Below, piece after piece: positions 24,581 to 35,253 of a stretch of DNA of 64,000 nt. The DNA is from Blakeslea trispora. Lineage: Eukaryota; Mucoromycota; Mucoromycetes; Mucorales; Choanephoraceae. The stretch is from the NCBI GenBank assembly GCA_025331445.1, contig JAIWNE010000065.1, forward strand, positions 1-64,000, read 5' to 3'. Numbering within the stretch: the first letter of the stretch is position 1; each line of letters begins with the position of its first letter. The notes beneath the pieces were generated by a model. It saw only the letters and a program-made list of their open reading frames with translations, had not been told where the DNA came from and searched no databases. Position numbers and translations under genes: made by a program.

Positions 24581-26601
24581 CTATGGACTTGATTTAGCAG
24601 TAAATGGAGGTGGTGTAAAAGTAGCCCGAGGTGGTCTTGATCTTGATGGCTTTACCAGTTGAGCTAATGGTTGAAGGGACACTTTTTTGACAAAACGAGT
24701 CAACAACCCTTTTGACTTGTTTTGATTGGCAATCAATGCCTCAAAATATTTTGCCTTTTCAGAATCTGTACCGGGATGAAGAGAGGAGAGCGATTTTGTT
24801 CTTCTAAGTGAAGAATGGGATAGACTTGACGTATCTTTATCTTCCTTTTCTTTGTGTGTATGTGTATATGGATATGTTTATATATAAGAAAAAAGAACCT
24901 CTTTGTTTTTTAATAACAGTGAATTAAATATACATACATACATGTATGTTTAAAGGAGAAGGAAGAAATCTAACCTTGATGAGATACAGAAGGTGGTATA
25001 GGTGGCCATGAACAAAAAGTACTTTGGTGGTACTTCATGTCTGCTTTATCTGCCAACTCTAATTTCCAATAGGTCTTTTCTGCCCACCGATCTTTTGTCA
25101 AGTCTTCATCTACACATAATACGTTTTTCTTGTTGGATCGATGCTTTGTATGCGATGATTTGTTGACTGGATCAAACACAGTCAATAATCCAATTTGTTG
25201 TAGTTGAACACTATCACCATCTATCAGAGGCTTATGAGATCGGACATGCTCATGGAAATTGAGTTTGATGTTGGCTTGTGTCTCTGTCATGTACTTGAGA
25301 TGATTGTGTGGATATTCGATTGTCCAATCTACCATAGAAGCCTCCTGGAATGAATCCAGCTTGTCTGAAGAAAGTAAACGAAGACCTCTAAATTTAGAGA
25401 AATCGCGCTGTTGCTCATCAGGTTCATCAAGGTAAGGTCGACAGGAGAGGGCCATCGTGTGAGTATCGATCATGAAGCGATCTTTCAGTTGCCATGGTGA
25501 TGTACTGTCAAATCCCGATCTTTCCAAAACAGGACTTGATCGACAGGCGGGATAGATAAAGACGCGTTCTGAACCTGATATAGCCAGAGGTGGGGATGAA
25601 AACGAAGGCTGATGGGTCATAGGCGTTCGCATCAGTCTCCATAGATATTGTGTGCCTGAAGAGGCAAGTCTCTGTTGTCTAGGAACAGCTCTCACCAGAA
25701 AATCAAACGATTCATTCTCTTCTATCACTGTATCTTGACTCTTTTTGGGGTCCCAACAGAGATAGCTATCAGTACATGCATTATACAGTTTGATGGGCTG
25801 ATAGACTGTCACTTGAACGAATCGATGGTAAATCATGTCATGAATCAACTTGGATGTCTTGGGATCCAAAAAGAGATGTAAAGGATCAAGGTCCATTCTG
25901 GCTACAATATCGCCATGCTCTATCAATGACTCCAACTGAAAAGGCGCTAGTTGATAGGGATGGTGTTGACGATCATGCATCAGACTATCTATTTCGTCTT
26001 TGAGTAGATCAAGATGACTGTAGAACTTGTTGATACTATCGACTGGATGATCGAATGTATAGGTGCGACTCTTGGTTATCTTGTAACCCAGCACAATCTT
26101 TCGAGGCCATAAAAAGCCAAATGTATGCCAAATGTTGATCAACAGATCCCATTGAGCCTCTGAATCCATACCTGCTGTTAACTGATCTAATCTCTGTTGA
26201 AGTGCGCGTGTAGGTCTAGAGACCTGATCCATTCGAAAAGATGCATGTTTACGTGTATGTATTGTATGAAGTGTGTTGGTATGATGCGATGGATGGTCGG
26301 ATGCATGGAAAATCATGTAAAGATAGGCCAAGGTTTCCATCATGGCATCATCGTTGAGATGCGTGATGACACTACAAGCCACTAGGTTTCCATCCCATGC
26401 TTGTTCAGTAATCAGCTCTGTTGTCACGGGCATCAGAGTGGGTTCAGGGTGAATGGTGATGGATGGTCTTTGTTGTAATACGAAACTGTTTTGTTCTGCT
26501 AACTTTCCATTGGGACAAATACCTTTTCTCCAATCATCAAGTCGTTCTAGTAGTTGCTGTGTCTTGATTGGATCTAATGAATAGATGGAAGAGGATATCA
26601 T
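24581..26601 (-). CDS. Hypothetical protein, 631 aa
   Basis: I do not recognise this protein. Two exons (26601-24975, 24849-24581) splice in frame to 631 aa. The start at 26601 is the first ATG; the longer open frame begins at a non-ATG codon in an A-rich leader. The protein looks globular and hydrophilic, without a signal peptide or clear membrane span. Early sequence includes ERLDDWRKGICPNGKL and WDGNLVACSVITHLNDDAMM. The last 90 residues are Ser/Lys/Pro-rich and basic (RFVKKVSLQPLAQL, then PSRSRPPRATFTPPPF), which suggests a disordered tail. It is convergent with CBC2 (37 bp between stops) and in the same direction as OMA1 upstream. It is probably a real gene because the frame is long and splices cleanly. 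Confidence 0.75.
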
Positions 26602-26881
26602 TTTTTTTTTCAAGAAAGAAAGAGAAAAAAAAAAGCAAGAGAAATGAAAGAAAGTAACGTGTAACAGAGTGCAAAAACATTTGTTTTGTAAACAACCCTA
26701 CTTTATTGGGAAATGTTTATAAAAGGGAAAGACACTCCCAAAAAAAAATCAAGCTTGAAAAAAGTTGTGCTTATTTCCTATCATTAAATAGTGTATTTCA
26801 ATGAAGAGAAAATCAAACTTCCAGTATGATCAAGTTGCTCTCTCTCTCTTGAGCCTATTTATTATAAAATCGAAATTGATA

Positions 26882-28495
26882 TCATGTAGTAACAGAACCA
26901 GTCTGTGTATGTGCAGACCAAATTTCGTAAATGTATTGTAAGAAACTCTTGGCTCTTTGTAAGCTCAAAAGCTGATGTTCATCCTCCTCCATCCTAAACA
27001 CAAATTCTCGAGGCGGACCATTAATTCTTAAGGCTTCTTCATAAATTTCAACTGCTGCAGGCATATTGTCACGCAAATATTCAATCCGTTCAAGACTTGG
27101 GGGATGTGTGCTCCCAAACCAAGAATCAAGTAGTGACTCAAGGTATCCTTCAACATCATTTATGTATTTCGATTTACCAGTCAAACGACAAATGGCATCC
27201 TTCTTTTTGTCCAATAGTGTTTTCTCTTTGCTTCCTTCTATGGCATTTTCCTCACCCTGTTGTGCCTCTTCATTGATTCTTTTGATTTCCTCTTCAAAGT
27301 CAAGAAAACGTTGCCATACATCTATAGCTACTCTTGGATCATACCCAGCTTTAGCCATCATTCGAAGTCCTACCAAGTCTGCCTATATAGATCAATGAGT
27401 TTTTTTTAAAAAAAAAAAGACCAAAAGGAAAATTGACTATTTTTTGATTTTACCTCTTTTTCACAACGTCGGTTATAGGTGGTGGTTGTCTCCATAGCCA
27501 CCAAAACATCAATATATTCATTGATCTTTTGATTGATAAATGGGCCTAAAGGTTCTGTAAACATCCAAAAGACACCTCGAAAGATATCTCCCAGCATCAA
27601 AAGAAGTGAGGCAAATCCATGTATTTCCACAGAATGGCGTTGAATCGAATGAGCTATTTCATGAGACAAGACAGCGGCCAATCGATCTGTTTCGTAACCC
27701 ATCAGATCTAACAAGAGATCGTAGACAATGACCTGTGATCCTATACAGCAAGCATTCATGGTATTACCATCAAAGATCGCATCTACCTGGAAGTCTAGCT
27801 GAGGTACAGGCGGACGATAATCTCCTTCTGCTTCTTCTTTAGTGACGGTAACCACATCGCTAGCAGCTTGTGTGAGTGTTGGGACCACTTGGATTTGTCT
27901 TGACTTGAGTGCAGGATGATCATCGTATTTTCGTACTGGATCACGCACATCATCACTAGCAACCAAGGAAAGGTTATCTACAATTGTTTGAAGCCACATG
28001 ACCAATTCTGTATCTCGAGGTACCAAATTGTGGCGCTGTTCCTCAAATATATCGTCTATCTGAGCCTTCATTAATTCTTCAAATTCTTCTTCTGTAAGAT
28101 ACATCAATCTTAACCGAGATGTATTAGGTGCCTAAATTTCATATATTCTTTTTAGAAACGACTGATTTCACGAATTGTCATCGTACCTGATCTAATCCAA
28201 CAGCCAATAATAAGGCAATCCCTGCTAAAGGAATACCTGCCAATACCTTGGCAATCAAATCTAATCGACCGCCTCTTCGAAATGTATGAGGTAAAAGAGT
28301 GAGTGATGTCTTGGAAGAAAGAGAGACAATGCTGACTAGTTTGCCTGTCTTTAGGGTACCTAGCAAGAATGCTGGGAAGGGTATAATTGGTATACGAGCA
28401 GGTTGACTTGTATGAAATTGACTTGAAAGAAGGGTCGGATGATAAAGTGAGCGCCTCGGTAGAGAGACAGAAGATCTAAATAACTGCCGGAACAT
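26882..28495 (-). CDS. OMA1: Mitochondrial metalloprotease Oma1 (peptidase M48)
   Basis: Zinc metalloprotease of the inner mitochondrial membrane, known in yeast and mammals for stress-activated cleavage in membrane quality control. Three exons (28495-28187, 28131-27454, 27382-26882) give 495 aa. The N-terminus MFRQLFRSSVSLPRRSLYH is a mitochondrial presequence. A hydrophobic segment (GIPLAGIALLLAVGL) near residues 87-101 is the likely membrane anchor. The zinc motif HEIAH is at about 260-264, within LAAVLSHEIAHSIQRHS. The third-ligand region EKEADLVGLRMMAKAGYDP spans the second intron, and the downstream STHPPSLERIEYLR block is typical of M48C. The segment FGASLLLMLGDIF-like after the motif (FASLLLMLGDIFRGVFWMF) may be a second membrane-associated helix. 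The gene appears intact. Confidence 0.93.
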
Positions 28496-29383
28496 GTGTT
28501 AATCTTCTTATCACTCTTTCTTTTCGGTTTTGCGGTATCCTGGTTTCAGTATCTTATCGTCACACCTTGTAATTTAAATAAGAGAGAGAGAGAAAAGGGG
28601 GGAGAAAATAAAAAAAAATTAAAAGCCCTTATACTTTATTTATCAGTTGACCTGTCAGAAAGAAAAAAAAAAAGCACAGTGCAAACCAAAATATAAAGAG
28701 GACCAATGAAAACTCTCGATTCAAGACAAATTGAATTCCATCTTGTTATTTGCATAAATCACTGCGAATTGTAACTTTCAATTGAAGTTTATGAATACAT
28801 TTGTCTATTCAAAAATAAGCTTTGCTGAGAGAGAGAGGGCCATTTATAACTTGTACCAATTACTATTTTTAGTCATTGTATTTCCATAAAAAGAAAAGAG
28901 AGAAAGTCCGCGACCAATGAATCTCTTCCGGCTTTTCATCTTTTTTTGAAACTAGGAATAACCCGGTTGATTTCTAGTATGATGACTCAAACTATGCACC
29001 ATAAAGGTCTAAAAAATTGTGAGATGCTTTACGTAAAAAAAACAAGGTCTTCGCATAGAGTGCTTCAAGGAAAATCAAGCAACATTATAAATGGTTGTCA
29101 CCAAAAAAAAAGCTAACAATATGGCTCAAAGCCAGCCTGTCCCATTTGTTATTATCATGTCTCAGAGCGCTTAATATCAGACAACTTGAGGACGATGGTC
29201 TCATTATAAATTGAAGGAAGAGAACACTTTCAAAGGTCTGACCAAATAGTGTCTAAATGAACAAAGGGCTTTCATGAATCTGACCAATTGGGACTCAAGT
29301 ATCTGACCAATATTTTCGAGTAAAGCGAGCGATATTTTCAAAAAAAAAAATCTATGTTTTAATCGTCCTAGCTACCTTTCATT
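28496..29383. other. Divergent promoter region between OMA1 and the methyltransferase gene
   Basis: AT-rich spacer of 0.9 kb shared by two divergent genes. It contains purine runs and, near its right end, three copies of TCTGACCA(A/AT). I see no coding gene. Confidence 0.55.
29237..29311 (+). promoter_or_regulatory. Three TCTGACCAA(T) motifs upstream of the methyltransferase start
   Basis: TCTGACCAA starts at 29237, 29279 and 29302; the last two read TCTGACCAAT and contain a CCAAT core. They lie 75-150 bp before the ATG at 29384. The spacing suggests a repeated factor-binding site, but no factor can be named from sequence. Confidence 0.35.
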
Positions 29384-31744
29384 ATGCAACCTTGGGGCAC
29401 TAATCCTTTCATGCCGAAACTGAAATCAAACAGTCAAAAGATCAGTCTATCAAAATCTAAAAGAACAACCGAGTCAGTAGAAGACTGCCCAGAAGCTTTC
29501 ACAGCAACTACTTTAGACAATCATACTGAAGAGGCAAGTAACTCAACTCATGAACACCTTCATTTGACTCATTGTTATTAGGAAGATGAAGAAATGGATG
29601 AATTAGAAAGTTCTGACGATGCTATGGACCTTGACAACGATGACTTTGTAGGTTCAAGCATAGCAGTAAAAGAACAAACGATTGAAGCCAAGTTGGAACG
29701 AGTAGAGATCAGGGCATCACCTATTAAGTCTAGCCATACCAAGAAGAAGTCTACCTCAAAGAGTCAAAATGAGCTATATGAAGATATCTTTACAAGAGAA
29801 AACATAGAGAACTGGAAAGAAGCACGTATTAAAGCTTGGGTCAATCGTCGTGCAGTAAGTGATCCTTTTAAAAAAAAAGAAGAAAGTTTGTATACCAATT
29901 AAAATATCATAGTCTCCAGATGCCTATTACTTTAGACTGGTTGCGCCTGGTGAAACAAAGCGTAATGGTGCTTGGTCTTCAAAGGAACATCAGGCTTTTA
30001 TGGATCGTTATAAGGAATGGGTGTCGAATGAATATCGAGTTGGTTCCTATTGGGGGATATTCAGCTTGGCCATTCCACACCGTGTAAGTTGATAAAGAGA
30101 GAGAAAAATGGCTTTTGGTTTGGATGACTGACGAAGGTAGATTTAAGGTGGGCTATCAATGTATGGGTTACTATAGAGCATTGGTTGCTTCAGGTGAATT
30201 AAAAGATGAGACATACGTTCTTGAGAATGGTAAACTGAAGCTAGTCGATAAGACAAAGATGCGTGGCAGTAAATCACAGCCGAAGGAAGAACTGGGGCCT
30301 CAATGGGAAACTGAACAAGTAAAGCAACTGGAAGAGAAGGTGGATGGTCTATTGAAAGAGATCCATGGCGCATCACTCCAGACTGCAGCCACTAAGCCTA
30401 AGCCAAAACCTAAAGCAAAGCCAGCTGCGATCAAACAGACAGGGCAGATTGGCAAACTCATGAGACAGATGATAGCCAACCCTAATTCACCTATCCACAG
30501 GCTAGAAGCAGAACCTGAGGTTGCTCACTTAAAACACAAGGATTGGGAAAAGGAATGGCATGATCGCCTAGAAGACTATAGACAATTTCTCAAGTAAAGT
30601 TCAAATGACACCTTGTACTTTGCCAAATGAACTAAAAAAAAAAGAAAAAAACAACAATAGACCTTATCTAGATAAAGATGTCAAAATGGCGCATTGGCAT
30701 ACAAAACAAGCATGGCGTAGAGGATTGACAACAACTGAAATGCTGCTACGAAAAGACATGGCCATTAAGCCACCTTTGACTGAAGTCAATCAACTGACTG
30801 AAACACCCAAAGTACAACAAACATCACTTTCAAGGTTCTTTACAGGCGTCAAGAAGCGCAAGATAGATACCCCAGATGATCTTGTTTCCTACACGCGTAT
30901 TCCCAATGATCTCTATAGTGGAGTAAAGCAGATCAAACCTCTCAACAAAAGAACACAGGCGGATGCATCCAAGACCATCTATGTCGAGTTGGATCAGATA
31001 GAGAACATGACTACTCTTTTAGATAATATCTGTCAGCGCGGTGAAAAGGAATCATCCACCCAATCCTCATTGGAATGTATTCTGGCAGATCCTCCTTGGG
31101 AGTTCTATGTAGAAGACGGCAAAAACGACGGTCGCTGTTCTTTGAATCTAGAGCAGTTCCGAAGCGTGATGGAGAAGACAGTGCGGCACATGTCAGCAGG
31201 CATGATTTTCGTATGGACGCATAAACTGATTCAAGCAGATGTAGTGCGTACTATGTATGATATGGGTCAGTTTTGATTTTGTGTGTGCCTTTAGGGCTAT
31301 ATCTCATTTGTTTATTAGATTGTAAATATGTCGAAAATTTAGTTTGGTTCAAGAAGTCTGTCAATAATGTTCATCTGGATGATCCTAGTCCATTTTTTAG
31401 TTCAACCAAAGAGATCTTGTTGATGTTTAAAAAGGTACGTTCAACTAAAGAAAAGAAAACAAGAAAGCTAACTAAAATTGTGATTCAAGGGTGATGGATT
31501 TGAGATGAGACATCAGCGCTCACCAGATGTGATTATTGATTTCGAAAAGCCTAGACATGAATGGATTGATGATGAATTCACAGAGCCAAAGCCAGTAGCG
31601 GTTTATGAGATGATTGAGACGCTTCTTCCAAAAGCAGGCTATGATGAATCCATCCATCGAGGAAGATGCTTGGAATTATGGGCTAAAAAGAAATCACCAA
31701 GAAGAGAAGGATGGATTGCTTTTCATGTGAATAAAACAATGTAG
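29384..31744 (+). CDS. MTA1: MT-A70 adenine N6-methyltransferase (MTA1/AMT1-like) with N-terminal Myb/SANT-like module
   Basis: Seven exons (29384-29533, 29582-29854, 29913-30083, 30148-30593, 30661-31265, 31319-31434, 31490-31744) give 671 aa. The C-terminal half is an MT-A70 methyltransferase. It has the catalytic DPPW (about residues 490-493, in ECILADPPWEF), IFVWTHKLIQADVV, VWFKKSVNNVH, and the distal HRGRCLELWAKK block that contacts substrate and cofactor in the family. The N-terminal half has an acidic stretch, then GAWSSKEHQAFMDRYKEW and SYWGIFSLAIPHRVGYQC-MGYYRAL, a Myb/SANT- or homeobox-like DNA-binding fold. The two halves join across an intron (30594-30660) in frame. MT-A70 proteins of the MTA1 type make N6-methyladenine in DNA, with ciliate precedents, and early-diverging fungi are rich in DNA 6mA. 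Assignment to MTA1 rather than an RNA enzyme is inference. The first intron appears to use a GC donor. Confidence 0.82.
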
Positions 31745-32479
31745 ACATGTAATATTTGAACGAGTTGAAGCATATTGTGTGTGTATATATGTGTTTTGTC
31801 TCAACTCTGAACTATATGGAGTACACAGTCGCTTCACTGCCAATTTGCGAATTCGATAAGAATTCAATGCGCAGTTTTCTTTTTTTTTTGTGTAAAGAGC
31901 TTCTATCTCAAACAGATAATCAGGTCGTTATGCAATTTCTTTTATTGCAACCACTTTTATTATTCAGTCCAATCAAAAAAAGTGTTCTCTGTAATAAGAG
32001 AGTGTCATCTTTTTTTTTTGTAGTTAGCAAGATACAGTTTTGCTATTGCAAAGATCTTTTACTTATTGCAGAAATTCCTCACAAAACTACAGAAGTAAAG
32101 TGTTATATGTAATTCACTTGTAGTCAGTCAACACTATAGGCTCAACTATATATCAGATGCTATATCTGGAGTGTGATCCATAAAACGTAATTGTTATTTT
32201 TTAGATAGCACACGATTTTTATGCTACTGTGGATAAGAAGAGCCTATTCTTAAACATTCGATAAAACAAGGTGTATAGAGAGTTTTCACCATAATAAGCT
32301 TGTCAAGATCGTTGAGAAGTGTAAACAAAGAGGTTAATAGGTGATGCTTCAATTGGAACACATTCCATACATTGTAATTGATTTAATCAGTAGAACGGGG
32401 TACCTTACACAAACATGCTTGTTGGACAACACAATTCCTTACCACTTTTATTTCTTTTTATCATGTAAAATGATCAATC
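31745..32479. other. Intergenic, no gene supported
   Basis: Sequence downstream of the methyltransferase gene with long T runs and short open frames that lack domains. It marks the left edge of the accessory island. Confidence 0.5.
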
Positions 32480-32880
32480 GTTACCAAGATATCCAAGATA
32501 CAAGATGCATTCTTGCTTTGATCAGGATGGCCTGTTTGGCTCCTGATGAACTGAAACAAACAAAAAAAGTATTTAGAGAGCTGCTTAGTTGATAAGAAAG
32601 TGTATTGCGCTCTCTCTTTTCTTTCTTACTTGTAATATGCCAGATTTTTGAAACAATAAAGAAAAAAAAATAGAGGTAACAGGCTACAATAGCTGAATAT
32701 GTAACACACATGTCAACCATACGACTATTGCATAAATAAACAATAACAGGCTGCGCAACTTGATCTGCAAATCTAACGGACAAAGGTAACAGAAATAAGG
32801 ACAACAAGGAAAGACGCTAATATGACATCCAAATGCAACTTTACTGGCACAGTGTCTATTTAGGAAATTTCTGTGGATGA
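32480..32880 (+). repeat. Diverged copy of the upstream part of the amplified unit
   Basis: By eye this stretch aligns along most of its length with the 38740-39080 part of unit B, in the same orientation. Shared landmarks are TTGCTTTGA, GAAAGTATTTGAAGAG-like, ACTTGTAATG and ATTGCATAAAT, then the CATCCAAAT block. Many substitutions and small indels separate them, in contrast with the indel-free copies A, B and C. On the minus strand both versions keep a similar frame with an L-C-N and a D-x-C-x-T pattern. This points to an old coding relic or an older insertion of the same unit. Confidence 0.55.
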
Positions 32881-33039
32881 TATTGCTACTCTGATTTAAA
32901 TCTACAAGTATGCTTTAAGGAAGAAGCTACTCTCTATGATTGTACAAGCATAAAATTGATTTCTTAACGGTAAGCAATCTTTATTTGTCAAAGTTGTAAT
33001 CATTACTTTTTATCAATGCAACTCAGGCTTCTTTGCTTT

Positions 33040-33330
33040 GTGTGATCCGTTTCCGGAAATGGTGCAAATGGATCCAAGCTGATGACTCAATTGGTTGTAA
33101 GCCTGTAATGGAAGCTACAAGTTTGCTTACCTTTCTCCTTACTCTTCAGAACTCAATCTAATTAAGCAATTCTGGGGTTCATAATCAAAAAGAAGTCAAA
33201 GTGTAATTGAGGACACCGAAACGCTTGAGAAGAGAATATGTAAGGCTGCTTACGAAATCCCCTCTTCAGCACCTTCATAACATAGTCAACCACTCTAAAG
33301 TTCAGCATGAGAATTGCGTCAGTTATAAGC
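33040..33330 (+). pseudogene. IS630/Tc1-type transposase C-terminal relic next to unit A
   Basis: The plus strand reads YKFAYLSPYSSELNLIKQFW, then a stop, then EDTETLEKRICKAAYEIPSS, matching the C-terminal block 'PYSPELNPIEQFW...ETL..RI..A' of a widespread mucoralean DDE transposase family. Stops interrupt the frame, and the expected catalytic Glu of IEQFW is Lys here. The same relic lies beyond unit C (47660 onward) in mirror orientation, where that residue is still Glu. Sequence left of about 33070 no longer matches the C-side copy. Confidence 0.7.
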
Positions 33331-33519
33331 CCACACAAGTGTTTCTCTTTCTTTAAGTTCAATAAAGCATATCAGTGAACTCTTATTTTTTTTATCCACA
33401 AAGTCATTATTATTATTATTACCAAATCCATAAATTAGGAACGGTTGTAAATGTAAGCATGTACAGACTGTTTGGGTTATTTTATTTACATATATATATA
33501 CAAAAAAGAGAGGGATTAT

Positions 33520-35191
33520 TTACAACTTTGTCTTCTTTGAACTAGAAGACAAAGAGACACGAGAAGGATATTCATATGAACATCTTAGATATTCAGCAGG
33601 AACAGGGAAGAGTGCAAGGGGACCAGGGATCACTTCTCCAGAGAGCTTGATTTTTACTTTTTCAAGTGTCTGCTTTACAATTTCCTATGATATTGTTTAG
33701 TAAAAGGAAAAAAAAGCACCCAAAAAAAAACCTACGGCCAACTGCTCGAAATATGCCATCATGATTGGCAAACTCATCAGATCGCTTGCGCAACGTATCG
33801 TACCAAAGCAGCCAAGCTCAACAAACTCATACTCCCCGTCTTTCTTGATCGTCATTTTGTATGTGTAGGTCATTCGTCCTATATCAAAAAGAGTTACTTG
33901 TTGATCTTGGTATATACTGCATTCCAAGTAGCTCTTGCCATCAGCAAACAGACCACAAACAACAGGAGAAGGCACACCAAGAAACACCAGCTGGTCGATC
34001 ATCAGCTTCATAAGGTTACCAAGCTTAACCTTGTCATTTAAGATCTGGGTTGGCTTGGCGGAAGGCTTCTTGAACTCGGCGAGAAAGACATCAATCTTCA
34101 AGTCATTTTCAAACAGACCTTTCAAAAGATAGTCTGGCTGCAAGGTGTACCAAGAGGTGCGCAAGTCAGACTTACCAAGGGAAGAATAGGTACGCTTTGT
34201 TGCACCGGAAGAAGAAGAAGAGAAAGACCTTTGTTGTTCCAAACGGCCACGAGAAGCGTGATGCTCTGTAGCATCCATAGAGTCAAAGTACAACTCGAGT
34301 AAAGATCCAATTGTTTGGTTTACAAACGTATCTTCGGTTGTGTCAAGACTTTGACTAACCTTGTTGAAGTAGTTTGTTAATAGTTTCACCAAGTAGATCA
34401 TCCTTTTGTCTTTTGCCTTCTTAGCAGCTATAAGCTTTTCAGCCAACAAGATCTCAACATCATCATCAGAGCTTCTGATCATCAGTTGGACTACTTCAAA
34501 AGCAACCACAGAAAGTCTGCTATCAAGCATTGGCATATTGGCATCAACATTCAGGCTTGCTTTGATTTCATCTTGATGGGAAGAAAGGCCAAGCTCGTTG
34601 ATTGTACGGTTCTTCAAGTCATAGTAGATGATATAGTTGAGGGCAAGAGTGTATGCATCACTCATTTTGGCACCTTTGGCAGCAGCAGCAACAGCCCTAC
34701 ATCTGTATTTCTCAAAAGCAGTGTTGGCATCAAGGATGTTATCCTTTTTAAAAGTTAGCTAACTTGCGCTACGTATTGATTTTCATACATACATCTACAT
34801 GGTAGTTGATTGTGTTTCTGGCTTCTGCTTCATTTTTTGGGCCTTCATCTTTTCCTTTGCCCTTGCCCCAAATAACACCTTTGACATCCTTTCAAAAAAA
34901 GTTTTTAGACAAATGGTCGCAATATATATATCTTAGGCTGTCTATACTTACATATTGAAGCTTTAGTTTTTTTGCTGCTGACACAAACAACCGCTTCAAG
35001 TTGTTGCGCTGTTCTTCGTTCATATCGCTTGCTCCCAAACTGTCGTTGTTCAAATCAACAAACAGAGCAAAGGACAGAGGTGCATCATCATTTTTTCGTT
35101 GCTCAATAAAAGTATCAATTACTAGTTATATAAGTTAGTTGTTCAGAATCTATTTTTGCTGAATTAGCTTACAATCAGAAAAAGAAAGCAT
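33520..35191 (-). CDS. Amplified orphan gene, copy A: 485-aa protein with possible PD-(D/E)XK nuclease core
   Basis: Function unknown. Five exons (35191-35173, 35121-34952, 34888-34793, 34743-33736, 33684-33520) close in frame at 486 codons. The start ATG lies 55 bp after a TATATAA box. The N-terminal 110 residues are Lys/Asn/Asp-rich (FALFVDLNNDSLGASDMNEE; WGKGKGKDEGP); the middle is helical with a Ser-rich stretch (SFSSSSSGATKRTYSS). The C-terminal third contains PDYLL, then IDVFLAEFKKPSAK, then KLGNLMKLMIDQLVFLG and VVCGLFADGKSYLECSIYQD. The PD...(x)16-20...ExK order followed by an amphipathic helix and two strands resembles the PD-(D/E)XK nuclease core, as in many amplified mucoralean orphan families. 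No signal peptide or membrane span is seen. The nuclease assignment is inference. Confidence 0.8.
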
Positions 35192-35246
35192 TGGATTTGG
35201 TAACAAAGAGAAAAGAGAATTGTGATTTTTTTTTCAGTTACTCTGC

Positions 35247-35253
35247 TTATATA
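35247..35253 (-). promoter_or_regulatory. TATA box of orphan gene copy A
   Basis: TATATAA on the minus strand, 55 bp before the predicted ATG (35191), in the mirror position of the box in copies B and C. Confidence 0.6.

Noticed and set aside
30594..30660. Two separate genes, a Myb-like protein and a methyltransferase, with a start at 30605
   Set aside because: The intervening sequence has GT-AG borders and joins both frames exactly; the alternative start would add a Lys-rich leader not expected for the family. Kept as one gene, flagged for cDNA proof.
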